Below, one piece after another: positions 28,070 through 38,078 of a stretch of DNA of 64,000 bases. Position 1 is the first letter of the stretch. Every line of letters begins with the position of its first letter. Position numbers and translations under genes: made by a program. The notes beneath the pieces are model-generated. The model was given only the letters and a program-made list of their open reading frames with translations, searched no databases and was not told the DNA's origin. Source of the DNA: Gordonia lacunae (GTDB lineage Bacteria > Actinomycetota > Actinomycetes > Mycobacteriales > Mycobacteriaceae); the NCBI RefSeq assembly GCF_002149015.1, contig NZ_NGFO01000020.1, positions 38,778-102,777 on the forward strand, in the 5' to 3' direction.

Positions 28070-29077
28070 TCAGTCCCGGTAGATCTCCGGCTTGGGGCTG
28101 CGGCCCAGCAGCGAGTTGACGGCGTCGGCCACGGACATGCCGTCGTGGCACACCTGGTGGACCGCATTCGTGAGCGGCATCGGCACCTGGTGCCGCTCGG
28201 CCAGGGCGCGCACCGAAGAGCAGGACTTGACTCCTTCGGCGACCTGACCGTTCGTGGCCTCCTGCGCCTGCGCCATGGTGGCACCCTCACCCAGCCGGGC
28301 ACCGAACGTGCGGTTGCGCGACAACGGCGACGAACACGTGGCGACGAGGTCGCCGATCCCGGCCAGACCGGCCAGCGTCTCGATCTGCGCGCCCACCGCG
28401 ACACCCAGCCGGATCGTCTCCGCGAGCCCGCGGGTGATGATCGTCGCCAGGGTGTTCTGACCGAATCCGATCCCGCTCGCCATCCCGCAGGCCAGCGCGA
28501 TGACATTCTTGGCCGATCCACCGATCTCGCATCCGACGACGTCGGTGTTGGTGTACGGCCGGAAGTACCGCGTGCTGAACGCGCTCTGCAGGGTCACCGC
28601 ACGCGCCTCGTCGGCACAGGCGATGACCGTCGCCGCGGGCTGGCCCTCCGCGATCTCGCGGGCCAGGTTCGGACCCGTCAGCACCGCGATCCGGTCGTCG
28701 CCGACACCGGTCACCTCGGCGATGACCTCGCTCATCCGCAGCAGCGTGTTGGACTCGATGCCCTTGGCGAGCGAGACCAGTGACGCATCCGAACCGATGT
28801 ACGGGGTCCACTGCGTGAGATTGGGACGCAACGACTGCGACGGCACTCCGCACACGACGATGTCGGCACCCATGAGGGCGTCGACCGCCGAACTCGTCGC
28901 CGTCAGCGCGCCCGGCAACGTGATACCCGGGAGGTAGTCGGCGTTGACGTGCTCACTGTTGATCGCCTCCGCGAGTTCGGGCCGTCGGGCCCAGATCACG
29001 GTGTCCGTCCCGGCATCCACGAGCACCTTCGCCACCGAGGTTCCCCAGGAACCCGCTCCCATCACCGCCGCGCGCAC
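28070..29077 (-). CDS. gpsA: Glycerol-3-phosphate dehydrogenase (NAD(P)+)
   Basis: GpsA makes sn-glycerol-3-phosphate for phospholipid synthesis. The 335-residue product has the Rossmann motif [28 protein letters not shown], the catalytic lysine in [24 protein letters not shown], and a C-terminal helical domain. The GTG at 29077 lies 5 nt after GGGAGG, which fixes the start; the frame is open to 29188. Matches Rv2982c. Confidence 0.95.
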   Translation of the reverse strand: MRAAVMGAGSWGTSVAKVLVDAGTDTVIWARRPELAEAINSEHVNADYLPGITLPGALTATSSAVDALMGADIVVCGVPSQSLRPNLTQWTPYIGSDASLVSLAKGIESNTLLRMSEVIAEVTGVGDDRIAVLTGPNLAREIAEGQPAATVIACADEARAVTLQSAFSTRYFRPYTNTDVVGCEIGGSAKNVIALACGMASGIGFGQNTLATIITRGLAETIRLGVAVGAQIETLAGLAGIGDLVATCSSPLSRNRTFGARLGEGATMAQAQEATNGQVAEGVKSCSSVRALAERHQVPMPLTNAVHQVCHDGMSVADAVNSLLGRSPKPEIYRD

Positions 29078-29220
29078 CGCAACCTCCCACCGGGCAAGCC
29101 CAATTCCGCATCCACACCGGCGGCCTTCTGGCCGTCCGACCCTGCTCACCCTAATGCCCTCGCGGGTATGACCGACCCGGAATGTCACCGACCACCGACG
29201 GGTGCATCATGATGGTCGGC

Positions 29221-29988
29221 ATGGAACACAGCACTGTCGGCGCGGACGCCGACTCGACGATCGTCGACGCGGGGGGCACCGAGCCCGTCGCGACGTCGGT
29301 CGCGGCCGTGCTGGCGGTGAAGAGTCTGCACCGCGCGAAGTCGCGGTTGGCCGCGACCCTGTCCACCGCGTTCGAGGGCGACGACCCGGTCACCCGCGGT
29401 TCCCTCGTCCTCGCGATGTTCCTCGACACCGTCGACGCGCTGCGCGGGGCGGGGATCTCGCGGATCGTCGTCGTCAGCCCCGACGACGAAGTCCTCGCCG
29501 CGGCCCGGCGCTCGGGTATGCGCGGGCTGCGGGAGTCACCCCGGGGGAATCCGACACCGGGCAATCCCCCACCTTCGGGTCCACCGGACGCGGGTCTCAA
29601 CGCCGCGTTCGTCGATGGTGCGCGGTGGGCCCGCGAGGCCTGGCCCGAGTCGACGGGTCTGATGTATGTCCAGGCGGACCTGCCGGCGGCCACGAGCACG
29701 TCGATCACCGCCGTGCTGCGCGCGGTCCAGCACCACCGCTCCAGTTTTCTCACCGACCGCGACGGCACCGGCACAGTCCTGCTCCACGGAACCGACGGTG
29801 ATGCCGCAGAACCCCGATTCGGGCCCGGCTCTGCTGCCGCCCATCGGGCGGCGGGCGCCGTCGAACTCGATCCCGCGGGCCGGAACTGGCCCGACCTGCG
29901 CACCGACGTCGACACCGCGACCGACCTCGCCGTCGCCCGCGAGCTCGGACTCGGGCCGCACACCACCGCTGCGTTGCGTCATCTCTGA
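29221..29988 (+). CDS. fbiD: Phosphoenolpyruvate/2-phospholactate guanylyltransferase (F420 synthesis)
   Basis: FbiD (formerly CofC) joins GTP to phosphoenolpyruvate as the first committed step to coenzyme F420. The 255-residue product has AVLAVKSLHRAKSRL (nucleotide-binding start), ISRIVVVSPDDEVLAAARRSG, GLNAAFVDGARWA, and VQADLPAATSTSI, the MobA-like GT-A fold. The start is uncertain among ATGs at 29182-29221; I use 29221, which follows a weak CATGAT -10-like box. An F420/flavin oxidoreductase-type gene lies at 37166. Matches Rv2983. Confidence 0.88.
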   Translation: MEHSTVGADADSTIVDAGGTEPVATSVAAVLAVKSLHRAKSRLAATLSTAFEGDDPVTRGSLVLAMFLDTVDALRGAGISRIVVVSPDDEVLAAARRSGMRGLRESPRGNPTPGNPPPSGPPDAGLNAAFVDGARWAREAWPESTGLMYVQADLPAATSTSITAVLRAVQHHRSSFLTDRDGTGTVLLHGTDGDAAEPRFGPGSAAAHRAAGAVELDPAGRNWPDLRTDVDTATDLAVARELGLGPHTTAALRHL

Positions 29989-30063
29989 TCCCGCACACCA
30001 CACCGATCACCGTCTATCCGGCGGGCGTGTACGCCGAGCACGACGATGGGTCATCATTGGGGG

Positions 30064-32262
30064 GTGAGCCCAGCCGACGACGACGCAACGCAGACCGCCA
30101 CGGTCACGACCACACCGATCCCCCATGCCCCGCCGGCCGCCACCCTGGTGCCCGACGAGTCCGCCGACCTCCCCGAGGACCGCTACCTCAATCGGGAATT
30201 GAGCTGGCTGGACTTCAATTCCCGTGTGCTCGCGCTGGCCGAGGACACGTCGCTGCCGCTGCTGGATCGCGCGAAGTTCCTCGCGATCTTCGCTTCCAAC
30301 CTCGACGAGTTCTTCATGGTCCGGGTGGCCGGGCTCAAACGACGCGACGAGACCGGACTGTCGGTCCGGTCCGCGGACGGGCTCTCACCGCGCGAGCAGC
30401 TCATGCGGATCGCCGGCCGCGCCCAGACCATTGCCGACCGCCACGCCCGCGTGTTCCTCGACTCGGTCCGACCGGCGTTGGCCGACAACGACATCTACGT
30501 GGTGTCCTGGTCTCAGCTGACCGCCGAGCAGCAGGCGCGGATGACGGACTACTTCCGGGACGAGGTGTTCCCGGTCCTGACGCCACTGGCCGTCGACCCC
30601 GCTCACCCGTTCCCGTACATCAGCGGGCTGTCGCTGAATCTCGCCGTCACGGTCCGCGACGTCAACGAGAGCGGCGAGCATTTCGCGCGGGTCAAGGTAC
30701 CGGACAACGTGAACCGCTTCATCCGGGTCGACCGGCTGGCGCCGTACCGGGGCCCCGACGACGACAAGGCGGCCAAGCGGGCGGTGTACCTGCCGATGGA
30801 GAGCCTGATCGCAGCCAATCTCGGCAACCTGTTCCCGGGTATGGAAATCGTTGAGCACCATGTTTTCCGGATCACCCGCAACGCCGACTTCGAAGTCGAG
30901 GAGGACCGGGACGAGGATCTGCTCCAGGCGCTGGAACGCGAACTCGCCCGGCGCCGGTTCGGCTCCCCGGTGCGGCTCGAGGTCGCCGACGACATGAGCG
31001 AGCACATGCTCGAGCTGTTGCTGCGCGAGCTCGAGGTCGATCCCGCCGATGTCATCCAGGTGCCCGGACTCCTCGATCTGTCATCACTTTTCGAGATCTA
31101 CGCTCTCGACCGCCCGCACCTGAAGGACCGTCCGTTCGTCCCCGCCACCCATCCCGCGTTCGGTGAGCGGGAGACACCCAAGAGCGTGTTCTCGACGCTG
31201 CGCGACGGTGACGTGCTCGTCCACCATCCGTACGACTCGTTCTCGACGAGCGTTCAGCGGTTCATCGAGCAGGCCGCGGCCGACCCCCAGGTCCTCGCCA
31301 TCAAGCAGACGCTGTACCGGACCTCCGGCGACTCCCCGATCGTCAACGCGCTCATCGACGCCGCCGAGGCGGGCAAGCAGGTCGTCGCGCTGGTGGAGAT
31401 CAAGGCGCGGTTCGACGAGCAGGCGAACATCAAGTGGGCCCGCAAGCTCGAGCAGGCCGGCGTCCACGTCGTCTACGGCCTCGTGGGACTCAAGACCCAC
31501 TGCAAGACCTGCCTGGTGGTGCGACGCGAGGGCTCGACCATCAAGCGGTACTGCCACATCGGCACCGGGAACTACAACCCGAAGACGGCGCGACTCTACG
31601 AGGATGTGGGTCTGCTGACCGCCGCCCCCGACATCGGCGCCGATCTGACCGACCTGTTCAACACCCTGACCGGTTACTCACGCAAACAGGAGTACCGGAA
31701 CATCCTCGTTGCGCCGCACGGTATCCGGGCCGGGATCATCAAGCGGATCCAACGCGAGATCGAGCTCTTCCGCGACGGCGACACCCGCGCGCGGATCCAG
31801 CTCAAGGCGAATGCTCTCGTCGACGAGCAGGTGATCGATGCGCTCTACCGGGCCTCCCAGAGCGGGGTACCCGTCGATGTCGTCGTGCGCGGGATCAGCG
31901 CCCTGCGGCCCGGGGTCGAAGGCTACAGCGACAACATCCACGTCCGTTCCATTCTGGGCCAGTTCCTCGAGCACTCGCGGATTCTGCACTTCGGTGCGCA
32001 GAACCAGTACTGGTTCGGCAGCGCGGACATGATGCACCGCAATCTCGATCGCCGCGTCGAGGTCATGGTGAACGTCCGGGACGAGCGACTGGCCGGCGAG
32101 CTCGGCGACATCTTCGCCTCCGCGCTCGACCCGCGAACCCGATGCTGGGTCCTGCATCCCGACGGGAGCTGGGTCGCGTCCCCCGCCGAGGGCGAGGAGG
32201 TGCGCGACCATCAGCGACAGATGATGCGGCGCAATCGTCGTCGGCCGGAGACCAGTTCGTGA
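30064..32262 (+). CDS. ppk1: Polyphosphate kinase 1
   Basis: PPK1 makes long-chain polyphosphate from ATP. The 732-residue product shows all four domains: N ([21 protein letters not shown]), head, and C1/C2 with the autophosphorylated histidine in [21 protein letters not shown] and the second catalytic region [16 protein letters not shown]. The GTG at 30064 follows a CATCAT -10-like box by 6 nt with no ribosome-binding site; an ATG at 30046 is an alternative. It precedes mutT1, the Rv2984-Rv2985 order. Confidence 0.95.
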   Translation: MSPADDDATQTATVTTTPIPHAPPAATLVPDESADLPEDRYLNRELSWLDFNSRVLALAEDTSLPLLDRAKFLAIFASNLDEFFMVRVAGLKRRDETGLSVRSADGLSPREQLMRIAGRAQTIADRHARVFLDSVRPALADNDIYVVSWSQLTAEQQARMTDYFRDEVFPVLTPLAVDPAHPFPYISGLSLNLAVTVRDVNESGEHFARVKVPDNVNRFIRVDRLAPYRGPDDDKAAKRAVYLPMESLIAANLGNLFPGMEIVEHHVFRITRNADFEVEEDRDEDLLQALERELARRRFGSPVRLEVADDMSEHMLELLLRELEVDPADVIQVPGLLDLSSLFEIYALDRPHLKDRPFVPATHPAFGERETPKSVFSTLRDGDVLVHHPYDSFSTSVQRFIEQAAADPQVLAIKQTLYRTSGDSPIVNALIDAAEAGKQVVALVEIKARFDEQANIKWARKLEQAGVHVVYGLVGLKTHCKTCLVVRREGSTIKRYCHIGTGNYNPKTARLYEDVGLLTAAPDIGADLTDLFNTLTGYSRKQEYRNILVAPHGIRAGIIKRIQREIELFRDGDTRARIQLKANALVDEQVIDALYRASQSGVPVDVVVRGISALRPGVEGYSDNIHVRSILGQFLEHSRILHFGAQNQYWFGSADMMHRNLDRRVEVMVNVRDERLAGELGDIFASALDPRTRCWVLHPDGSWVASPAEGEEVRDHQRQMMRRNRRRPETSS

Positions 32263-32306
32263 CCGGCACCGGCACGTAACCTTCGACCTCTACCATCACC
32301 ACCGAT

Positions 32307-33230
32307 ATGGCGAAGAAGACGAATGAGGTGTGGGCCGCGGGCGGCGTGGTCTGGCGACCGCGGGTCTCCGGCACCGGCGGTGTCGGGAGCGGTGACGTCG
32401 AGATCGCGGTCGTCCACCGCCCGAAGTACGACGACTGGACGCTGCCCAAGGGAAAAGCCGAGCCGGGTGAGACGCTCATCGACACCGCGGTGCGCGAGAT
32501 CGCCGAGGAGACCGGACAACACGTCGTCCTCGGCCGGCACCTCGACGACGTCCACTACGACCTGGGCAACACGCGCAAGCATGTGCGTTACTGGTCGGCG
32601 CGGGCCCTCGACGGGGCGTTCGTCGCCGGCGGCGAGGTCGACGAACTGCGTTGGCTCTCGGTCGACAAGGCCCGGGAGAAGCTGAGTTACCCGCTCGATC
32701 GGGCGATCCTGGAAGAGTTCGTGCGGCTCCCCGCGGGCCTGCACACGTTTCTCTTGGTCCGACACGCCAAGGCCGGCCGGCGCTCGACGTACAAGGGTGA
32801 CGACCGGCTACGGCCGCTGGACAAGCTGGGTCGCGCGCAGGCAGCCGCCCTGGCCCCGCTTCTGCTGGCGTTCGGGGCGGAGCGCGTTCACTCGGCCGAT
32901 CGCGTGCGTTGCGAGCAGACCCTGGAGCCACTGCGCGAGCGACTCGGCGTCGAGTTGCACAGCGAGCCGGACCTGTCCGAGGAGACGTACCGGACGAATC
33001 CGGCGGCGGCGCAACGTCGGATACTCCAGCTCGCGGCCGACACGACGTCGACCCGGGCGGTCTGCAGTCAGGGGAAGGTGATCCCGCCCCTCATGGACTG
33101 GTGGGCCGACCGGGACGCGATCGCGCTTCCCAAGGCGTCCAATCGCAAGGGAAGCGTGTGGGTTCTGTCGCTCCACGACGGCAGGTTGGTGGCGGCCGAT
33201 CACATCGCCGGGGCGCTCCCCACGGCCTGA
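32307..33230 (+). CDS. mutT1: MutT1-type Nudix hydrolase fused to a histidine phosphatase
   Basis: The 307-residue protein has an N-terminal Nudix domain with the complete box [22 protein letters not shown] (about 52-73), and a C-terminal RHG phosphatase domain beginning LVRHAKAG (about 150) with a second-histidine-like region altered to CSQGKVIP. In M. tuberculosis MutT1 hydrolyses 8-oxo-dGTP and dinucleoside polyphosphates. TACCAT at 32291-32296 is a plausible -10 for a very short or leaderless mRNA. It follows ppk1 by 44 nt and ends at a strong bidirectional terminator. Confidence 0.92.
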   Translation: MAKKTNEVWAAGGVVWRPRVSGTGGVGSGDVEIAVVHRPKYDDWTLPKGKAEPGETLIDTAVREIAEETGQHVVLGRHLDDVHYDLGNTRKHVRYWSARALDGAFVAGGEVDELRWLSVDKAREKLSYPLDRAILEEFVRLPAGLHTFLLVRHAKAGRRSTYKGDDRLRPLDKLGRAQAAALAPLLLAFGAERVHSADRVRCEQTLEPLRERLGVELHSEPDLSEETYRTNPAAAQRRILQLAADTTSTRAVCSQGKVIPPLMDWWADRDAIALPKASNRKGSVWVLSLHDGRLVAADHIAGALPTA

Positions 33231-33277
33231 GTCCGGCCATCGTGCGGACGACACCGTCGTCCGGCAAGGGCCCGAAC

Positions 33278-33322
33278 ACAGTTCAGCCCCCGGCGGGGGA
33301 AGTACGCCGGGGGCTGAACTGT
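33278..33322. terminator. Bidirectional terminator between mutT1 and hupB
   Basis: An 18-bp perfect stem (33278-33295 with 33305-33322) around a 9-nt loop, GC-rich in the middle, with ACAGTT/AACTGT ends. It separates the convergent mutT1 and hupB genes. Confidence 0.9.
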
Positions 33323-33348
33323 GGTCGTCGACCGCGGTGATCCGCGGT

Positions 33349-33978
33349 TCAGCGACGAGTGGTCTTCTTTGCCGCGGTCTTCTTTGCGGCGGTCTTCTTG
33401 GCCGGAGCCTTCTTCGCGGCCGTGGCCTTCTTGGCCGGAGCCGCCTTCTTGGCCGGAGCCTTCTTCGCGGCGGTCGTGGTCTTCTTGGCCGCCGTGCTCT
33501 TGGCCGGAGCCTTCTTCGCGGCGGTCGTGGTCTTCTTGGCCGCCGTGGTCTTGGCCGGAGCCTTCTTCGCCGCCGTGGTCTTCTTGGCCGCGGTGGTCGC
33601 CTTCTTGGCCGCCGTCTTCTTCGCCGGCGCAGCCTTCTTGGCTGCCGTGGTGGTGGTTCCGCTGCCGCGCTTCACAGCCGGACCGGTGGCGGACAGCTTC
33701 TGCTTGCCGGCCACGACGGCTTTGAACTGAGCGCCCGGACGGAACGCCGGAACCGATGTCGCGCGGACCTTCACGGTCTCGCCCGTGCGCGGGTTGCGGG
33801 CGACGCGCGGCGCGCGCTTCCGCTTCTCGAATACGCCGAAGCCGGTGATCGTCACGCTCTCGCCCTTGTTGACCGCGCGCACGATCGTGTCGACGACGAG
33901 CTCGACGGCTTCAGTCGCAGTCTTGCGATCCGCGTCGAGCTTCTTGGTCAGCTCATCAATGAGCTCCGCCTTGTTCAT
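33349..33978 (-). CDS. hupB: HU family nucleoid protein with histone H1-like tail
   Basis: The 209-residue protein has an HU dimer-forming, DNA-bending domain ([20 protein letters not shown]...[22 protein letters not shown], residues 1-90) and a tail of about 110 residues made almost only of Lys, Ala, Thr and Pro in [18 protein letters not shown] repeats. This architecture is typical of mycobacterial HupB and compacts the chromosome. The tail is encoded by near-repeat DNA (about 33360-33640), which may vary in length between strains. GGAGGT lies just before the ATG. Confidence 0.97.
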   Translation of the reverse strand: MNKAELIDELTKKLDADRKTATEAVELVVDTIVRAVNKGESVTITGFGVFEKRKRAPRVARNPRTGETVKVRATSVPAFRPGAQFKAVVAGKQKLSATGPAVKRGSGTTTTAAKKAAPAKKTAAKKATTAAKKTTAAKKAPAKTTAAKKTTTAAKKAPAKSTAAKKTTTAAKKAPAKKAAPAKKATAAKKAPAKKTAAKKTAAKKTTRR

Positions 33979-34151
33979 GAGTACCTCCGCAAGCTGATCT
34001 GACCGAGTTTCGGCCAGCTACCAACACACGGTAAACGTCGAATTTGAAAACGTCCATCTTCCACGCCAATTAGGACGCCGTGTTGCGAAATGGCATGGCA
34101 GCTCACGACGGTGCCGCCGCGGCGAGATGACCCCGCCGCGGCGGTGGGGAA

Positions 34152-34745
34152 TCAGTCCGCGAGGGTGCGCGGCTTGAACGCCGGGCGCGTCGACTCGAAC
34201 TCGGAAATCGCGTCTACCTGGCGCAACGTGAGTCCGATGTCGTCCAGACCCTCCATCAGGCGCCACCGTGTGTAGTCATCAATTGCCAACGGCACCACGA
34301 GGTCTCCGGCGGTGACCGTCTTATCGACAAGGCTCACCGTCACTTCGAGGCCCGGATTCTCCTCGAGCCGCTTCCACAGCAGTTCGACGTCGGACTGCTC
34401 GACCTGGGCGGCCACCAGACCCGCCTTGCCCGAGTTGCCGCGGAAGATGTCGGCGAAGCGGGACGAGATCACCACGCGGAAACCGAAATCGGACAGGGCC
34501 CAGACCGCGTGCTCACGTGAGGAGCCGGTGCCGAAGTCGGGACCCGCGACCAGGACCGACCCGCGGCTCCAGGGCTCGTTGTTGAGGATGAAGTCGGGAT
34601 CGGTCCGCCAGCCGGCGAACAGACCGTCCTCAAAGCCGGTGCGTGTCACCCGCTTCAGATAGACGGCCGGGATGATCTGGTCGGTGTCGACGTTGCTGCG
34701 GCGCAGCGGGACGCCGATGCCGGTGTGTTCGGTGAACGGTTCCAT
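34152..34745 (-). CDS. leuD: 3-isopropylmalate dehydratase small subunit
   Basis: LeuD pairs with LeuC to isomerise 2-isopropylmalate to 3-isopropylmalate in leucine synthesis. The 197-residue product has [53 protein letters not shown] (swivel-domain substrate loop) and the aconitase-type C-terminus. The ATG at 34745 gives the conserved start [14 protein letters not shown]. It follows leuC by 52 nt. Confidence 0.96.
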   Translation of the reverse strand: MEPFTEHTGIGVPLRRSNVDTDQIIPAVYLKRVTRTGFEDGLFAGWRTDPDFILNNEPWSRGSVLVAGPDFGTGSSREHAVWALSDFGFRVVISSRFADIFRGNSGKAGLVAAQVEQSDVELLWKRLEENPGLEVTVSLVDKTVTAGDLVVPLAIDDYTRWRLMEGLDDIGLTLRQVDAISEFESTRPAFKPRTLAD

Positions 34746-34797
34746 CAGGAAAGCCCCTGTTCGAATGATGTGGCTGGGATGTGGTTCGGACCGTGAC

Positions 34798-36261
34798 TCA
34801 ACCGAGATCGGCGGGTGCCGACGGCGAGTCCAGATCAGCGGGCGCCGACAGGGTGCCGCGCAGCGCGGTGGCCGCGGCCACTCCCGGCGACACGAGGTGG
34901 GTTCGACCACCCTTGCCCTGGCGCCCTTCGAAATTGCGGTTCGACGTCGACGCACACCGCTCGCCGGGGGCGAGCTGGTCCGGGTTCATGCCCAGGCACA
35001 TCGAGCATCCGGCCTGCCGCCACTCGGCACCCGCCGCGACGAAGATCTCGCCGAGCCCCTCGTCCTCGGCCTGCGCGCGCACGCGCATCGAGCCGGGAAC
35101 GATCAGCATCCGCATGCCGTCCGCGACCTTGCGGCCCTTCAGGATGCCTGCCACCTCGCGCAGATCCTCGATCCGGCCGTTCGTGCACGAGCCCACGAAG
35201 ACCGTGTCCACCTTGATGTCACGCAGCGGCGTTCCGGGCTCGAGGCCCATGTACTCCAGTGCCTTCGCCGCGGCACCCGCCTTGACCTCGTCGCCGTATT
35301 CGGCCGGGTCCGGCACCGCGGCGCCGAGCGGCGCACCCTGGCCCGGGTTGGTCCCCCACGTGACGAACGGGGTCAGCGTGGTGGCGTCGATGTGCACCTC
35401 GGCGTCGAAGGTGGCGTCGGGATCGGTGCGCAGACTGTCCCAATAGGCAACAGCGGCATCCCAATCGGCACCGGCCGGAGCGTGTGGCCGCCCCTTGAGG
35501 AACTCGTAGGTGGTCTCGTCGGGCGCGATCATCCCGGCCCGGGCACCTGCCTCGATCGACATGTTGCACACCGTCATCCGGGCTTCCATGGACAGCTTGC
35601 GAATTGCCTCGCCGCGGTACTCCAGTACGTAACCCTGTCCGCCGCCGGTGCCGATCTTCGCGATGATCGCGAGGATCAGGTCCTTGCTCGTCACACCGGG
35701 CGGCAGCTCGCCGTCGACGTTGATGGCCATCGTCTTGAACGGGCGCAACGACAGCGTCTGGGTGGCGAGCACGTGCTCGACCTCGCTGGTGCCGATTCCC
35801 ATCGCGATCGCACCGAAGGCACCGTGCGTGGACGTGTGACTGTCGCCGCACACCACGGTCATGCCGGGCTGGGTCAGGCCCAGCTGCGGCCCGACGACGT
35901 GGACGATGCCCTGCTCGGCATCTCCCATGGGATGTAGGCGGACGCCGAACTCCTCGCAGTTGCTGCGGAGCGTGTCGACCTGGGTGCGCGAGACCGGGTC
36001 GGCGATGGGCTTGTCGATGTCCACCGTCGGGACGTTGTGGTCCTCGGTCGCGATCGTCAGGTCGGGTCGTCGGACCGGACGTCCGGCGAGACGCAGTCCT
36101 TCGAAGGCCTGCGGACTGGTGACCTCGTGCACGAGGTGGAGGTCGATGTAGATCAGGTCGGGATCGGTGTTGCCGGACGCATCGACGTCACCGGGGACCA
36201 CGACGTGATCGCGCCACACCTTCTCGGCGAGAGTTAGCGGCTGGGCTGGGCTGTTGCTCAT
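34798..36261 (-). CDS. leuC: 3-isopropylmalate dehydratase large subunit
   Basis: LeuC carries the [4Fe-4S] cluster of the isopropylmalate isomerase. The 487-residue product has [32 protein letters not shown], the cluster cysteines in [13 protein letters not shown] and [11 protein letters not shown], and the C-terminal [10 protein letters not shown] motif. The ATG at 36261 gives [16 protein letters not shown]; the frame is open far upstream but that part reads through the divergent regulator gene. Expression is probably controlled by the divergent IclR-type regulator. Confidence 0.96.
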   Translation of the reverse strand: MSNSPAQPLTLAEKVWRDHVVVPGDVDASGNTDPDLIYIDLHLVHEVTSPQAFEGLRLAGRPVRRPDLTIATEDHNVPTVDIDKPIADPVSRTQVDTLRSNCEEFGVRLHPMGDAEQGIVHVVGPQLGLTQPGMTVVCGDSHTSTHGAFGAIAMGIGTSEVEHVLATQTLSLRPFKTMAINVDGELPPGVTSKDLILAIIAKIGTGGGQGYVLEYRGEAIRKLSMEARMTVCNMSIEAGARAGMIAPDETTYEFLKGRPHAPAGADWDAAVAYWDSLRTDPDATFDAEVHIDATTLTPFVTWGTNPGQGAPLGAAVPDPAEYGDEVKAGAAAKALEYMGLEPGTPLRDIKVDTVFVGSCTNGRIEDLREVAGILKGRKVADGMRMLIVPGSMRVRAQAEDEGLGEIFVAAGAEWRQAGCSMCLGMNPDQLAPGERCASTSNRNFEGRQGKGGRTHLVSPGVAAATALRGTLSAPADLDSPSAPADLG

Positions 36262-36357
36262 GGCTGCACTCGTTATCTGTCTCGGGTTCTTCGGACTCTG
36301 CACGCGGTGTTGACGGTCTGGCTGGCTTTCGAACGTGCATCTCACTATTTGGACAGC

Positions 36358-36370
36358 TAGTATCGTCCTA
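36358..36370 (+). promoter_or_regulatory. Leaderless -10 element of the IclR regulator gene
   Basis: TAGTAT (36358-36363) ends 6 nt before the ATG at 36370, so transcription would start at the start codon. No ribosome-binding site precedes that ATG. The 108-nt gap to leuC must also hold the leuC promoter and regulator site, but I could not identify an operator with confidence. Confidence 0.6.
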
Positions 36371-37104
36371 TGGGAAAGGATACCGCATCCGCGGTCAGCA
36401 GCGGAATCGGCGTGCTCGACAAGTCCGTGGCCGTGTTGCATGCGATCGCCGAGACCCCGTGCAACCTGTCGGAGCTCTGCGGACGAACCGGACTCCCCCG
36501 GGCGACGGCGCACCGTCTCGCGGTCGGGCTCGAGACGCACAGGTTCCTCACCAGGGACGTCACCGGACGTTGGCAGCCCGGCCCGGTACTCGGCGAACTC
36601 GCCTCCTCGGCACACGATCCCGTCACCGAGTCGGCGCTCATGGTCCTCCCCCGGCTTCGTGACATCACCGGCGAATCGGTCCAGGTCTATCGCCGCGAAG
36701 GAGCCGAGCGCGTCTGCGTCGCCGCGATGGAACCACCGACCGGCCTGCGGGACACCGTCCCGGTGGGTACCCGCTTCCCGATGAGCGCGGGGTCGGCGGC
36801 GAAGGTCCTCCTCGCCTGGGCCGACCCCGCCACCCAGCGTGCGCTCGTGCCGGACAGTGTCTTCAGCGAACGGGCCTTGCACGAGATCCGGCGCCGCGGG
36901 TGGGCGCAGAGCGCCGGTGAACGCGCCGCCGGGGTGGCGAGTGTGTCGGCTCCGGTACGCGACGGCAACGGTGACGTCGTCGCCGCGATCTCGGTGTCCG
37001 GGCCCATCGACCGGATGGGGCGTCGGCCCGGTGCGCGCTGGGCGGCCGACCTGCTCGCCGCCGCAGACGCGATCCACAAACGTCTTCAGGCCGCTCGTCC
37101 CTGA
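36370..37104 (+). CDS. ltbR: IclR family regulator of leucine genes (LtbR-type)
   Basis: The 244-residue protein has an N-terminal winged helix ([45 protein letters not shown]) and the IclR effector domain ([29 protein letters not shown]...[21 protein letters not shown]). An IclR gene divergent from leuCD is a conserved arrangement in actinobacteria; in Corynebacterium the homologue LtbR represses leuCD and leuB. The assignment here rests on position and family. Confidence 0.85.
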   Translation: MGKDTASAVSSGIGVLDKSVAVLHAIAETPCNLSELCGRTGLPRATAHRLAVGLETHRFLTRDVTGRWQPGPVLGELASSAHDPVTESALMVLPRLRDITGESVQVYRREGAERVCVAAMEPPTGLRDTVPVGTRFPMSAGSAAKVLLAWADPATQRALVPDSVFSERALHEIRRRGWAQSAGERAAGVASVSAPVRDGNGDVVAAISVSGPIDRMGRRPGARWAADLLAAADAIHKRLQAARP

Positions 37105-37165
37105 CCCCAGAGCCGTTGCACCCGGAGGCGTTCCGATGCGGCGGCCGGTGGGCTAGCGTCAGGGA

Positions 37166-37663
37166 ATGGGAGTCAATCAACGTAGTCAGATCGTCATGTC
37201 CGAGGACGAGATCGCGGAATTCGTCGCGCACAGCCGGACCGCGACCCTCGCCACCACCGGACCCGACGGGAGCATCCACCTGGTGGCGATGTGGTACGGG
37301 ATCGTCGACGGCGACATCTGGTTCGAGACGAAGTCCAAGTCACAGAAGGCGGTCAACATCCGCCGCAACAGCCGGTGCTCGGTGATGATCGAGGACGGCG
37401 ACACCTACGACACCCTCCGGGGCGTCACCTTCGAGGGTGTCGCGGAGATCCTCGACGATCCGGACTCCTGCCTGAAGGTCGGCATCAGCGTCTGGGAGCG
37501 CTACACCGCGCCCTACACCGAGGAGTCGCGGCCCTTCGTGGAGCAGATGATGAACAAGCGCGTGGCCGTCCGCATCAGACCGTCTCGCACGCGTTCCTGG
37601 GACCACCGAAAGCTCGGTATCCCGGAGATGCCGGCCGCCGGCAGCACCGCCGAGTTCCTGTGA
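37166..37663 (+). CDS. Split-barrel flavin/F420 oxidoreductase (PPOX-type)
   Basis: The 165-residue protein belongs to the pyridoxamine-phosphate-oxidase-like split-barrel family: EIAEFVAHSRTATLATTGPDGSIHLVAMWYGIVDGDIWFET, KSQKAVNIRRNSRCSVMIEDG, and GVAEILDD. Rv2991 occupies the same position in M. tuberculosis and relatives bind F420 or heme; the cofactor is not readable here. TAGCGT at 37154-37159 lies 6 nt before the ATG with no ribosome-binding site, so the mRNA is probably leaderless. Confidence 0.85.
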   Translation: MGVNQRSQIVMSEDEIAEFVAHSRTATLATTGPDGSIHLVAMWYGIVDGDIWFETKSKSQKAVNIRRNSRCSVMIEDGDTYDTLRGVTFEGVAEILDDPDSCLKVGISVWERYTAPYTEESRPFVEQMMNKRVAVRIRPSRTRSWDHRKLGIPEMPAAGSTAEFL

Positions 37664-37693
37664 ACCGCCGACGATGACAGCGACCGCCTGAGC

Positions 37694-37733
37694 CTCGTCC
37701 GTGTCCCGCTGTGATCAGCGCGACACGGACGAG
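37694..37733 (+). terminator. Terminator of the PPOX-type gene
   Basis: CTCGTCCGTGTC (37694-37705) pairs with GACACGGACGAG (37722-37733); inside, CGCTG/CAGCG adds five pairs around a TGAT loop, with one mismatch between. No T tract. Confidence 0.75.
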
Positions 37734-37750
37734 ATGGCTTGCGCCACAAT

Positions 37751-37789
37751 GAAAAGACCCTCCCTCTGCGATGCAGAGGGAGGGTCTTT
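37751..37789 (-). terminator. Terminator of the tRNA-Gln/tRNA-Glu transcript
   Basis: A 17-bp stem (37753-37769 with 37773-37789) with a GAT loop, read leftward, is followed by a run of T (minus strand ...CTTTTC). It lies 4 nt after the 3' end of tRNA-Glu. Confidence 0.9.
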
Positions 37790-37793
37790 CTTG

Positions 37794-37866
37794 TAGCCCC
37801 GACGGGATTCGAACCCGCGCTACCGCCTTGAGAGGGCGGCGTCCTAGGCCGCTAGACGACGGGGCC
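37794..37866 (-). tRNA. tRNA-Glu (anticodon CTC)
   Basis: Read on the minus strand the 73-nt sequence folds as a cloverleaf: acceptor GGCCCCG with CGGGGCT (first pair G-U, usual for actinobacterial tRNA-Glu), anticodon stem CCGCC/GGCGG with loop CTCTCAA (anticodon CTC, codon GAG), and T arm GCGGG-TTCGAAT-CCCGT. CCA is not encoded. It lies downstream of gltX, the gene for its charging enzyme. Confidence 0.95.
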
Positions 37867-37920
37867 ATGGGAACTTCCGGCGATCAAGACCTTAGCACGG
37901 TCTCGATCTCTTTCTGTCCG

Positions 37921-37992
37921 CTGGGGTACCAGGACTCGAACCTAGAATGGCGGTACCAGAAACCGCTGTGTTGCCAATTACACCATACCCCA
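37921..37992 (-). tRNA. tRNA-Gln (anticodon CTG)
   Basis: Read on the minus strand: acceptor TGGGGTA/TACCCCA, D arm with AATTGGCA, anticodon stem GCGGT/ACCGC with loop TTCTGGT (anticodon CTG, codon CAG), T loop TTCGAGT, discriminator G. No CCA encoded. It is 86 nt after the gltX stop and 54 nt before tRNA-Glu, on the same strand. Confidence 0.95.
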
Positions 37993-38078
37993 TTGGCTTG
38001 GTTCTCCTTGCGGAAAACTGCCGAGAAAGAGAGTATCAAAGGGTTACCGGAAGTCCACAAACGTGCAGCTCAAAGGCA

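Noticed and set aside
36262..37077. N-terminal extension of leuC
   Set aside because: It reads antisense through the IclR regulator gene. The conserved LeuC start is at 36261.
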